From: Lentinula raphanica | Lineage: Eukaryota; Basidiomycota; Agaricomycetes; Agaricales; Omphalotaceae | DNA length: 64,000 bases | Assembly: GCA_027919835.1 (NCBI GenBank) | Contig: JANVFP010000030.1 | Coordinates: forward strand, 310,001 to 374,000 | Direction of reading: 5' to 3' | Shown here: piece by piece, positions 1-9,952 of the stretch | Layout of the letters: the number at the start of each line of letters is the position of its first letter | Numbering within the stretch: position 1 is the first letter of the stretch | Notes under the pieces: generated by a model | Database searches by the model: none | Seen by the model: the letters and a program-made list of their open reading frames with translations, nothing else | Told to the model about the DNA's origin: nothing | Program-made: the position numbers and the translations under genes

Positions 1-795
1 GCTCTACACCATGCAGTTCTGGATGGATCCCTTAGGTGTCTTTAGTGAAAATGTGCGGCTCCATGTCCTCTTTGGGATGAGAACAAATTTGAAGGCATTT
101 GGTTCACTGGTTCTTCCGCAATCTGCATTTCAAGTTGCATACTCCAAACACAAAAAGCGGACTTGAGTGTTATTTCACTCCCAGAGCCTCTAGATCACTC
201 TGGACCATGCCTAGACACATCACATGGGTCTCTGGCAATATTTCGGACATTCCCAGCGCTTATGGGGCGCTTGGATCATCAGCTAATAGCTGCACATGGT
301 CCCATCTTCACATGCATCAGGCATATCATGATGGGGTTGATCTGGTCCTGATGGTGGCTGTTACAGGTGCCAGAGGTCTGAGCAGAGGCCTGTAAAAGCG
401 AGTTTCATCATCAGTTTTTGATCTCCCATTCTTCCTTTCCTTCCCTCACCATCTCTGACCTGGGTGAGGCTGCCTGCATGTCCCCTTGCTCTATTTGAGC
501 TCTGATTTCACTATCCAGCACATTCCTCCATCTATACAGACTATAGGCCTTCCAGAGGTGTCTCAGATACAGGAATCTGGTATGAAATTTCGCATTTTTC
601 ACCATCAAGACACTGAACAGATACCAAAGCACATCCAGACAGATCTAAGGAGATCAGACACTGCAGAAGTTGATTCCTTTGTTAGATCTTGGGTTTTTGG
701 TGTCTCAGTGCGCTCTGATCATGTCTGATAAGCCCCTACATTGTACTAACTCTTATCTACATAGATCTAACCTTGATCTGCCTGTTTTTCCTTCA
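1..795 (+). repeat. A1 split direct repeat of N1 (3' portion)
   Basis: This region matches A2 at 7260-8053 nearly base for base, ending at the shared run CTGTTTTTCCTTCA. After that A1 continues to the gag leader, while A2 continues into a pyrimidine-rich linker. It probably contains the promoter and 5' leader of the element. The short open frames in it recur on both strands of every A copy and are not taken as genes. Confidence 0.85.
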
Positions 796-839
796 TTCTC
801 CTGCTCTCCCTGAGCACCATCTTCATCTCAACACTCTGT

Positions 840-2597
840 ATGGCTCCCCATCGCTCTGAATCACCAGATCCTCTTGCTATCCATGCTGCTACACCCTCCA
901 TGTCCAAATCTAGCCAGATCCATGCTGATCAGGCCTCATCTAAGCCCTTCAGACACCTTGATCTTGCTCAAACTCTCCCCAAGTCCTTATCCACCAAGAT
1001 CAGAGCAGATCAGAGTGCTTCTGAGGCCTCTAACTCCCTCAATCCTGCACAAACTCGCCTCAAACCCTTATCTGATCAGATCAGGCCAGATCAGGCCAGA
1101 TCAAAGTTGCTCCCTTCTTCTCAAAAGTCCTCTAGCATGTCCTCTCACTCTCAGATCCCCTCTAGCTCGCTTCCTGGGCGCTCCATGGGCGCTTCTAGCT
1201 CCTCTAAACAGGGTAGAGCTCATGTCCACTTTAGGTCTGTGTCTCCTCATCCCTCTGATGTTCCATCTTCCTCTGCTGCTCCCCACTTGTCACCTCCTCC
1301 CTCCCTTGCTGCCAGGCTCTCTGATGACCCTGAGCAAGCTCTGGAGTTTCAGGCAGTCAGTGAACAAGCCCGGACTTTGCAGGAAGTTGTTGAACAGTTC
1401 AGAAATGAGGAGATCAATGCTATGGAAGCCTTTAGGGCTATTAGAGATATATCATCCAATGATCCTGTGGTATCCCAAGACTATGTGTTTCAGATCATGG
1501 ATATTCAGAGAGACACCAATCAGTTTAAGAGAGACAAACTCAAAGGGAAGGATGCTGCTGTTTCAGCTGATCAGAATGCTGTCTCTCATGAGGATGCTGT
1601 CAATGAGGCTGCTTGGGCTAGCATGCAAGCTCAGATTCAGGACTTGGATGATGAGCAAGCCCAGCTTGACTCTGGTGCTTCTGCTCAAGATCCAGAGCCT
1701 ATTCTACAGGCTGGGAGAGATGCCTTGGCTAGGCTTCTTGCCTCTCCTGTCAAACCTGCTCCTACTGCTTCAATGCTTCCTGCTTCACTCCTTGAGGCTG
1801 CTCCTCACTTGGCCCATCTGTCAGGGCCTACATCTCTTCCTGCTCATGTGCAGAAGACTTGGGAACTTAAGAATCTATTTGCTGCTGAGAGCAATCTGGA
1901 CCCTGTTGTATCACTCTTGGCTGCTCAGCCTTTCTCTGACCCTCTCCCTGTCTCTCTGTTGCGCCTCATTGTCAAGGATCACTTTGTTGACTTTGACAAA
2001 GTTTATGCTGCACTGGTCAGCTTCTCTTCAGCTACCTATGATGATAGCAGAGACTTTGGCTCAGAGTACAAGCTGGTTCGTAAGGACCAAGTACTCAAGT
2101 CTATGCCTGTCACTTCAGAGTCTCAATGGCTCCGAGTTTTTGATGCATGGACTGCTCCATTGCTCAAGGTTTATCCACATAGAAAAATTGAGCTGGAGAC
2201 ATACAAATCTCAAATTATGGAGTACTTCAGATCTTCACCTTATGATCCATCTGTGGCTATCAGAGTTGATAAAGAAGCTAGGCAGAAGGCTGCCAACACT
2301 CCCTTTGATCTGGGCAATCCAGAGAGCTTCCACACTCTTCTGCTCAAAGAGTTGTTATCTGCTAGGAAGAGGCCTTCTGGTGGTAGTTCATCATCTTCCT
2401 CTTCCAGTTCAAAGCGTCGTGACACACCTTGCATCCTTTGGAATGAGAAGAGGTGTTCAGAGCCCTGTCCTAATAACAGGAAGCATGGCTACTGCAGTGA
2501 GTGTGGGGAACAGCACAGAGCCATTGACAACCAGTCCTGCTATGACCAGCTCCAGAAGCGTCGCAGAGAGAGTAGAAAGCGCTCTTCAAGGGCCTAA
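840..2597 (+). CDS. Gag-like structural protein of N1
   Basis: This is an open frame of 585 residues and the first gene after A1. Residues 1-150 are Ser/Pro-rich and contain repeated ADQ/PDQ motifs. Residues about 170-290 are acidic and helix-like, a possible coiled coil. The C-terminus has a Cys/His cluster, C531-x7-C539-x3-C543-x5-H549-x2-C552-x2-C555-x3-H559, followed by an Arg-rich tail. A zinc-binding, basic C-terminus fits nucleic-acid packaging by a retrotransposon Gag; the capsid role is inferred from gene order. Near-identical frames of 585-588 residues at 36469 and 55854 support the start. The last 113 nt overlap the RT start in the +1 frame. Confidence 0.8.
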   Translation: MAPHRSESPDPLAIHAATPSMSKSSQIHADQASSKPFRHLDLAQTLPKSLSTKIRADQSASEASNSLNPAQTRLKPLSDQIRPDQARSKLLPSSQKSSSMSSHSQIPSSSLPGRSMGASSSSKQGRAHVHFRSVSPHPSDVPSSSAAPHLSPPPSLAARLSDDPEQALEFQAVSEQARTLQEVVEQFRNEEINAMEAFRAIRDISSNDPVVSQDYVFQIMDIQRDTNQFKRDKLKGKDAAVSADQNAVSHEDAVNEAAWASMQAQIQDLDDEQAQLDSGASAQDPEPILQAGRDALARLLASPVKPAPTASMLPASLLEAAPHLAHLSGPTSLPAHVQKTWELKNLFAAESNLDPVVSLLAAQPFSDPLPVSLLRLIVKDHFVDFDKVYAALVSFSSATYDDSRDFGSEYKLVRKDQVLKSMPVTSESQWLRVFDAWTAPLLKVYPHRKIELETYKSQIMEYFRSSPYDPSVAIRVDKEARQKAANTPFDLGNPESFHTLLLKELLSARKRPSGGSSSSSSSSSKRRDTPCILWNEKRCSEPCPNNRKHGYCSECGEQHRAIDNQSCYDQLQKRRRESRKRSSRA

Positions 2598-5500
2598 ATC
2601 TCTGGCTGGTACAAAGCATCCTCTGGACTCTTCCCAATCTACTTCAAATCCACGTTTTAGACGTGGCTATCTATGGTCTTCTTCTAGTGCATCTTGTAAC
2701 ATCATTCCTCCCAGTATTACATCTACAATGACTGCACCTCCTCTACCTTCACCTCCTGAACATCTTTTGAACAATCCTCAAATTCTTGCTACTTTGCACT
2801 CTATGGCTAGTCATATCAAAGTCGAAACTCCCTTCAATGTGGATCGCTTAGAACTCCTCTTGTCCACTCATCCTAATCAGCCCTTTGTTGCTTCTGTCAT
2901 TCGCTCACTGAGAGAAGGATTCTGGCCCTTCTATGAAGCAGAGTGGGAAGAGGAATGCAAGCAGAAAGTAGAGAATTATGTCACTGAGGAAGTGGATATT
3001 GCTGCACTCAAAGCTCACAGAGATCAGGAGGTAGCTGCTGGGAGGTGGTCAGAAGCACTACCAGAAGATTTTGTACTATTACCTGGCATGAAAGTTTCCC
3101 CTATGTTTGTAGTCTGGCAGAAGGGGAAAGCCAGAGTTGTCATGGACCAAACTGCATCAGGTCTCAATGATGGTATTCCTAGAGAGGAGGCCAAAGTCAA
3201 ATATGATGACATGCACACTTTTGGCCAGGTGCTCAATGATGTTATCAAAGAGCATCCTAATGAGGAGCTTGTGCTATTCAAGAGTGATGTAGCCAAAGCT
3301 TTCCTCAATCTCCCTGCTCATCCTCTCTGGCAACTTTGTCAAGTTGTATCTGTTGAAGGAAGATTTCATATTGTTCGACATGAAGGCGGATTCCAAGGGT
3401 AGGGAGCCTTTCTGCAGGCCTCTGCAAACAACAGATCATCTCCCAGTAATTATAGTGCACTATTCATCACAACAGGTATGTACATGAAGGTCTTCACCTT
3501 CATCATACCTAATGTGTACATGAATACACTTAATTGCTGGCTACCTCTCAAGAGCTTTTGCCACTATACTGTGTACGCATACAGAGCTCTATTGTCTCTA
3601 CAAGTTGTCCACTATAACCCTATGATAATACTCACTCTGTGTTGAGTTATTCATATTTTTTCAGAATGCTTTAATAAAGCTTTTGAAATATTTTCTATTC
3701 TACACAAAGCATTCCTGGACCAAACCTATAGGTGTCTTAGATGAAAATATACAGTTTGATGTCCTCTTCAAGATGCAAATAATTTTGAAGGCATTTGGTT
3801 TAGTGGTTCTCCTGCAATCCTCATTTTAAAATGCACACTCAAAACACTTGTGTGTTATTTCATTCCCAGAGCCTCTATATCACTTAGCACCATGCCTAGA
3901 CTCATCACATGGATTCCTGGACATATTTCGGATATTTCCAGCGCTTATAGGGCGCCTGGATCATCAGCTGATAGCTGTACATGATCCCATCTTCACATGC
4001 ATCAGGCAATTGATTATGGGGCTGTTTTAAATTGATGTGGCTGTTACAGGTGCCAGAGGTCTGAGCAGAGGCCTGTAAAAGCGAGTTGAAACATCAATTT
4101 TTGATCTCCCATTCTTCCTTTCCTTCCCCCACCATCTCTGACCTGGGTGAGGCTGCCTGCATGTTCCCTAGCTCTTTCTGAGCTCTGATTTCACTGTCCA
4201 GCACATTCCTACATCTGTACAGACTACAGGCCTTCCAGAGGTGTCTCAGATACAGGAATCTGGTATGAAATTTCGCATTTTTCACCATCAAGACACTGAA
4301 CAGATACCAAAGCACATCCAGACAGATCTAAGGAGATCAGACACTCTAGGAGTTGATTCCTTTGTTAGATCTTGGGTTTTTGGTGTCTCAGTGCGCTCTG
4401 ATCATGTCTGATAAGCCTCTACATAGTACTGACTCTTATCTACATAGATCTAACCTTGATCTGCCTGTTTTTTCTTCACCCTCCCTCCTCTCCCTCATAT
4501 CATGTATGTTCTCATTGTTTGTAAATATGTAGTTGTATGTAGCTACATCCTTACCTATCCTGTACCATTATGTAGCCCTCCATGATCTGCTTTGAATGTT
4601 ATGGGCTTTGGCCCAGTGTTGGCTAACTTTAACTTCCTGTCCCACCTGAGTGCAAAAGGCAGAGGCAGGAGATTAGTGTTTGGAACTAGAACCTCTCCTC
4701 GCTGTTGGTGCTCTGTATCAGCACTCCTGTGTTGGTTTGGGACTGAGAAGCTAGGAATCCCCAATCTACATGTCTACATGGATGATTTCTTTGGATGGGA
4801 CTTCAAGAGGAATCTGATCACATTTCATGGCAAGAAGTATCCCAAGAGACAAGTACAGCTTCTAGTCTTTTGGGACATGATTGACTGCCCCTATGAAGAC
4901 AGAAAACAAGACTGGGGAGTCTGGCTCTTAATCATTGGCTTCTTGACAGATATCATGAAAGGGTCCATCTCTTTGACCCAAGAGTCCATTGATGGACTTG
5001 TAGAAGCCATCCACACATTCCTCTCATCTCCTAATCGTAAAGCTGCGCTCAGAGACTGGCAGCACCTCACAGGTTCTTTGAACTGGTCACTTAATGTTCT
5101 TCCATGGGCCAGGCCTGCTCTCACAGAAATGTATCGCAAAATGAGTGGCAAGACACTTCAATTTCGTCACATCCCTATCAATGGTGAAGTGCATAGAGAC
5201 CTGACTTGGTTCTCTGACATGCTCAAGTCTGCCATTGGGATACGATTTGTAGATGTCCAAGCATGGAGTGACAGTGAAGCAGACTTTGTGTGCTGGACTG
5301 ATGCAAGCAACATAGGTCTCTCCTTTGTCTATGCTAGCAATGGGTTTTGCTATCAAGTGCATCCAACTCCTGGGAGCCCAATTGTTGATATCTTCTTCAG
5401 AGAGCTACTAGCTATTCTATCTGGCCTACATCACATTGCTTCCAAACCTAGTCCACCCAAGAGAGCTCTATTTTTCTCTGATAGTTTGGACTCTGTTCAA

Positions 5501-5724
5501 GTGCTGAGCTCTCTTGCAGTCAAAGAATCATCACACAACTCTATCCTTCTTGCTATTGCTGTGACATCAGAGTTCGTCATATTCCTGGCAAGGATAACAT
5601 CAAGGCAGATCTTCTATCTAGGCTTTTACTGGATGACTTCAAGCTCCAGTTTCCCTCCTACCGCGTCCGCACTTTTGAGCCTCCAAGAGAGCTACTGCCG
5701 GCGCGATGGAGAGAGTCCTTTTAG
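2485..5724 (+). pseudogene. Reverse transcriptase/RNase H of N1, interrupted
   Basis: The RT-RH frame begins at an ATG inside the end of gag and runs to a TAG overlapping the YR start. It is split by solo unit S1 between 3374 and 4666; removing S1 rejoins the RT sequence exactly. The right part holds the YMDD catalytic box and the RNase H acidic residues (TDAS, RELLAIL, SDSLDS). A second lesion lies near 5563, where about 22 bp are missing compared with the copy at 12549-14519. That shifts the frame before the last RNase H block, so N1 cannot make a complete RT. Confidence 0.8.
3375..4665 (+). mobile_element. Solo A-B unit S1 (subfamily 2)
   Basis: 1,291 bp beginning TCGACATGAAGG and ending AAAGGCAGAGG, consisting of A (3375-4478), the pyrimidine-rich linker and B. 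It sits in the RT of N1. The left flank ends ATTGT and the right flank starts CAGGAG, which together give the uninterrupted RT sequence with no base gained or lost. There is therefore no target duplication, as expected for YR integration. The A sequence is the shorter, diverged version also found in N7, S3 and S5. It is probably the remnant of a full element after A1 x A2 recombination, though independent mobility cannot be excluded. Confidence 0.85.
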
Positions 5725-6713
5725 AGGCCATGGGTGAGCAGAGGAAGAGACAAGGCCACTCTGCTCACCCTCCTATGGACTTGAACAAGTTAGATGACTT
5801 GGTGTTATTCCTTCAAGCCCATGCCATTGAAAAGTCTACCAAACAGAACTATACTACAGGTGCTAGGGATTACATCCACTTCTGCACCTCACACAAACTT
5901 GACCTGGATCCTACTCCATCTACACTCTCCAGATACATTGCCTACACATCCAGACACATTGCCTCTGGACCCAAATATCTCTCTGGTGCTCGTCACTTTC
6001 TCAAACAACTCTATCCTCACTTTGATGAATCTCGTGCTCATCCTCTGGTTCAAGCTACAATCAGAGGATCCAAGAAAGTTAGAGCTGACCCAGTCAAGAG
6101 GAAGCCTCCTCTTCAAATATCTCATATCCAACTCTTTTATGACTCTCGTCATCTCTCTTATGATGATCTTCTGTTTGCAACTCTCATGAGCTGTGGCTTC
6201 TATGGCTGCGACCGCATTGGTGAACTTACTGTTCCTAATCAGCAAGCTCTGCGTGACTGGCGTAAGGTGATCAAGCGGGCCTCTCTCAAGTTTGAGAATG
6301 GCAGAGCTGGTTACCACTTGCCTTATCACAAGAGTGATCCTTTTTACCATGGAACAGATATTCTCCAAAGTCATCAAGCAGTGGCTAGTCCTGTGTCTCT
6401 CCTCAAGGAATACTGTACTATCAGGGACAAACTACATGGAGCCAGGCCTGCATTGTTCCTCTGTGAAGATGGAACGCTCCCCTCTAGATCCAGGTTTGAA
6501 TCTAGGTTCTTTGCTTATGTTGGTAGGGAGTTTGGTGGACATTCACTTAGAGCTGGTGGTGCAACCTTTTATGCCAGACTTGGTCTTTCTGAATCTGTGA
6601 TTATGGCTTTAGGACGTTGGTCTTCTACAGCTTGGAAAATATATATCAGAGACAATCCTACAGTAAGGGCAGAACTACAACTAGCTTCACTCAAACAAGC
6701 CCAAAGATCTTGA
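5706..6713 (+). CDS. Tyrosine recombinase of N1
   Basis: An intact frame of 335 residues. The first conserved Arg is in CDRIGEL (R170), the HxxR box is HSLR (H279, R282), then comes GRWSS, and the nucleophile is the Tyr of KIYIRDNP (Y313). These mark the DIRS/Ngaro branch of phage-integrase-like recombinases, which integrate a circular DNA copy at the target. Residue 169 is Asp where all other copies have His, next to the catalytic Arg, so activity may be affected. The ATG overlaps the RT stop by 19 nt, a coupling shared by all copies. Confidence 0.9.
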   Translation: MERVLLEAMGEQRKRQGHSAHPPMDLNKLDDLVLFLQAHAIEKSTKQNYTTGARDYIHFCTSHKLDLDPTPSTLSRYIAYTSRHIASGPKYLSGARHFLKQLYPHFDESRAHPLVQATIRGSKKVRADPVKRKPPLQISHIQLFYDSRHLSYDDLLFATLMSCGFYGCDRIGELTVPNQQALRDWRKVIKRASLKFENGRAGYHLPYHKSDPFYHGTDILQSHQAVASPVSLLKEYCTIRDKLHGARPALFLCEDGTLPSRSRFESRFFAYVGREFGGHSLRAGGATFYARLGLSESVIMALGRWSSTAWKIYIRDNPTVRAELQLASLKQAQRS

Positions 6714-6832
6714 CACTGTATCCCTGTACTATTGTAACACCATCCAATCTGATATACAACCATTTAACTCGCGTCTCATTCACATTTTCTCTCACCACCA
6801 TCCACCCCTCAACAACATCTCATAGCAATCTA
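6714..6832 (+). other. 3' spacer between YR and B1 of N1
   Basis: About 120 bp between the YR stop and B1, conserved at the same place in N3, N6, N7 and N10. It is rich in CACC/CATCC runs. I see no gene and no clear terminator or poly(A) signal. It is probably the 3' untranslated part of the element transcript. Confidence 0.5.
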
Positions 6833-6925
6833 TAGCCCTCCATGATCCGCTCTGAATGTTATGGGCTTTGGCCCAGTGTTGGCTAACTCTTACTTCCTGT
6901 CCCACCTGAGTGCAAAAGGCAGAGG
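6833..6925 (+). repeat. B1 split direct repeat of N1
   Basis: 93 bp from TAGCCCTCCATGATCC to GGCAGAGG, repeated in direct orientation as B2 at 8148-8240. It contains a small GGGC/GCCC hairpin. B1 is followed without a spacer by A2 (TCGACATG), so this junction has the same sequence as the joined outer ends of the element. Confidence 0.85.
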
Positions 6926-8240
6926 TCGACATGAAGGCGGATTCCAAGGGTAGGGAGCCTTTCTGCAGGCCTCTGCAAACAACAGATCATCTCCCAGCAA
7001 TTATAGTGCACTATTCATCACAACAGGTATGTACATGAAGGTCTTCACCTTCATCATACCTAATGTGTACATGAATACACCTAATTGCTGGCCACCCTCA
7101 AGTGCTCTTGCCACTATACTGTGTACGCATACAGAGCTCTATTGCCCCTACAAGTTGTCCACTATGACCCAGTAATGATACTCACTCTGTCTGGAGTTAT
7201 GCACACTTTTTCACCAAAGTGCTCAGAATGGTCTGGTTGAGCTTTTGATTTACATTTCGCTCTACACCATGCAGTTCTGGATGGATCCCTTAGGTGTCTT
7301 GAGTGAAATTGTGCGGCTCCATGTCCTCTTTGGGATGAGAACAAATTTGAAGGCATTTGGTTCACTGGTTCTTCCGCAATCTGCATTTCAAGTTGCATAC
7401 TCCAAACACAAAAAGCGGACTTGAGTGTTATTTCACTCCCAGAGCCTCTAGATCACTCTGGACCATGCCTAGACACATCACATGGGTCTCTGGCAATATT
7501 TCGGACATTCCCAACGCTTATGGGGCGCTTGGATCATCAGCTGATAGCTGCACATGGTCCCATCTTCACATGCATCAGGCATATCATGATGGGGTTGATC
7601 TGGTCCTGATGGTGGCTGTTACAGGTGCCAGAGGTCTGAGCAGAGGCCTGTAAAAGCAAGTTTCATCATCATTTTTTGATCTCCCATTCTTCCTTTCCTT
7701 CCCTCACCATCTCTGACCTGGGTGAGGCTGCCTGCATGTCCCCTTGCTCTATTTGAGCTCTGATTTCACTATCCAGCACATTCCTCCATCTGTACAGACT
7801 ACAGGCCTTCCAGAGGTGTCTCAGATACAGGAATCTGGTATGAAATTTCGCATTTTTCACCATCAAGACACTGAACAGATACCAAAGCACATCCAGACAG
7901 ATCTAAGGAGATCAGACACTGCAGAAGTTGATTCCTTTGTTAGATCTTGGGTTTTTGGTGTCTCAGTGCGCTCTGATCATGTCTGATAAGCCCCTACATT
8001 GTACTAACTCTTATCTACATAGATCTAACCTTGATCTGCCTGTTTTTCCTTCACCCTCCCTCCTCTCCCTTCTATCATGTATGTTCTCATTGTTTGTATA
8101 TATGTAGTGGTATGTAGCTACATCCTTACCTATCCTGTACCATTATGTAGCCCTCCATGATCCGCTCTGAATGTTATGGGCTTTGGCCCAGTGTTGGCTA
8201 ACTCTTACTTCCTGTCCCACCTGAGTGCAAAAGGCAGAGG
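6926..8240 (+). repeat. A2-linker-B2 right end of N1
   Basis: 1,315 bp: A2 6926-8053, a linker 8054-8147 found only in A2-B2 units, and B2 8148-8240. The same 1,315 bp length recurs at 15720-17034 and 26214-27528. At 8241 the sequence changes directly into reverse-oriented gag of N2, marking the right boundary of the insertion. Confidence 0.85.
7025..7061 (+). repeat. Conserved imperfect hairpin near the 5' end of A
   Basis: Arms AGGTATG plus ATGAAGGT pair with ACCTTCAT plus CATACCT around a CTTC loop, with a 3-nt bulge. It lies about 100 bp inside A and is present in nearly every A copy of both subfamilies, for example around 3475, 15820 and 20360. The left arm also contains a fungal-style splice donor (AG/GTATGT). 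Three A copies in the window are broken at or within this hairpin. Confidence 0.7.
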
Positions 8241-9908
8241 CCCACACTCACTGCAGTAGCCATGCTTCCTGTTATTAGGACAGGGCTCTGAACACCTCTT
8301 CTCATTCCAGAGGATACAAGGTGTGTCACGACGCTTTGAACTGGGAGAGGAAGAAGATTGGCCACCACCAGAAGGCCTCTTTCTAGCAGATAACAACTCT
8401 TTGAGCAGAAGAGTGTGGAAGCTCTCTGGATTGCCCAGATCAAATGGAGTGTTGGCAGCCTTCTGCCTAGCTTCTTTATCAACCCTGATAGCAATAGATG
8501 GATCATAAGGGGAAGATCTAAAGTACTCCATGATTTGAGATTTGTATGTCTCCAGCTCAATTTTTCGATGTGGATAAACTTTGAGCAATGGAGCAGTCCA
8601 TGCATCAAAAACTCGGAGCCACTGGGACTCAGAAGTGACAGGAACAGACTTGAGTACTTGATCCTTACGAACCAGCTTGTACTCTGACCCAAAGTCTCTG
8701 CTATCATCATAAGTAGATGAGGAGAAGCTGACCAGTGCAGCATAGACTTTATCAAAGTCAACAAAGCGGTCCTTGACAATGAGGCGAAGCAGAGAGACAG
8801 GGAGAGGGTCAGAGAAAGGCTGAGCAGCCAAGAGTGATACAACAGGGTCCAGATTGCTCTCAACAGCAAAGAGATTCTTGAGCTCCCAAGTTTTCTGCAC
8901 ATGAGCAGGAAGAGATGTAGGCCGTGACAAATGGGCCAAGTGAGGAGCAGCTTCAAGAAGTGCAGCAGGAAGCATTGAAGCAGTAGCAGTAGGTTGTGAA
9001 GGAGAGGCAAGAAGCCTAGCCAAGGCATCTCTCCCAGCCTGTAGAATAGGCTCTGAATCTTGAGCAGAAGTGCCAGAGTCAAGCTGGGCTTGCTCATCAT
9101 CCAGGTCCTGAATCTGGGCTTGCATGCTAGCCCAAGCAGCCTCATTGACAGCATCCTCCTGAGAGACAGCAGTCTGATCTGCTGAAACAGCAGCCTCCTT
9201 CCCTTTGAGTTTGTCTCTCTTAAACTGATTGGTCTCTCTCTGAATATCCATGATCTGAGACACATAGTCTTGGGATACAACAGGATCATTGGATGATATA
9301 TCTCTAATAGCCCTAAAGGCATCCATAGCATTGAGCTCCTCATTTCTGAACTGTTCAACAACTTCCTGCAGAGTCCTGGCTTGTTCACTGACTGCCTGAA
9401 ACTCCAGAGCTTGCTCAGGGTCATCAGAGAGCCTGGCAGCAAGGGAGGGAGGAGGTGACAAGTGGGGAGCAGCAGAGGAAGATGGAACATCAGAGGGATG
9501 AGGAGACACAGACCTGAAGTGGACATGAGCTCTACCCTGTTTAGAGGAGCTAGAAGCGCCCATGGAGCGCTCAGGAAGCGAGCTAGAAGTGTTCTGAGAG
9601 TGAGAAGGCATGTTAGAGGACTTTTGAGAGGAAGGGAGCAACTTTGATCTTGCCTGATCTGGCCTGATCTGATCAGATAAGGGTTTGAGGCGAGTTTGAG
9701 CAGGATTGAGGGGCCTAGAGGCCTCAGAAGCACTCTGATCTGCTCTGATCTTGGTGGATGAGGATTTAGGGAGAGTTTGAGCAAGATCCAGGTGTCTGAA
9801 GAGCTTAGATGAGGCCTGATCAGCATGGATCTGGCTAGATTTGGACATGGAGGGTGTAGAAGCATGGATAGCAAGAGGATCTGGTGATTCAGAGCGATGG
9901 GGAGCCAT
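8241..9908 (-). pseudogene. Gag of N2, C-terminus lost to N1 insertion
   Basis: The frame is open from an ATG at 9908 to the N1 boundary at 8241 and covers nearly all of Gag, including the first part of the Cys/His cluster. The final ~30 residues, including the Arg-rich tail, are replaced by N1 sequence. The protein is otherwise the same as Gag of N1, with scattered substitutions. Confidence 0.8.
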
Positions 9909-9952
9909 ACAGAGTGTTGAGATGAAGATGGTGCTCAGGGAGAGCAGGAGGA

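Larger units (their letters stand above)
1..8240 (+). mobile_element. Ngaro-like retrotransposon copy N1 (left end outside window)
   Basis: Order is A1 (1-795, missing about 330 bp off the window), gag, RT/RH, YR, B1 (6833-6925), A2 (6926-8053), linker, B2 (8148-8240). A1 and A2 are direct repeats, as are B1 and B2. This split-direct-repeat plan, with a YR gene and no methyltransferase, is known for Ngaro elements; DIRS proper has inverted ends. The RT is interrupted by solo unit S1 and has a further small deletion. The right end abuts a gag in the opposite orientation (N2), so N1 was inserted into another copy. Confidence 0.85.

Noticed and set aside
99..395. Recurrent ~98-residue and 62-residue forward frames in A (MVHWF.., MSVIS..)
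   Set aside because: They recur because A is repeated. They are absent or broken in subfamily 2, lack codon-like conservation, and overlap frames on the other strand.
411..632. Recurrent 73-residue frame antisense in A (MLWYLFSVLM..)
   Set aside because: Present in both A subfamilies with few changes, but the DNA itself is equally conserved there. There is no motif, and the position is the antisense strand of the element leader.
1101..1286. Antisense frames over gag (MGSSRGRWNIRG.., MQGVSRRFELEE..)
   Set aside because: Shadow frames opposite the Ser-rich and Cys/His regions of gag; they recur only because gag recurs.
6926..8240. Reading the A-B unit as a conventional LTR
   Set aside because: No TG...CA ends, no target duplication, no integrase. 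A and B are split in full copies, and the element encodes a tyrosine recombinase.
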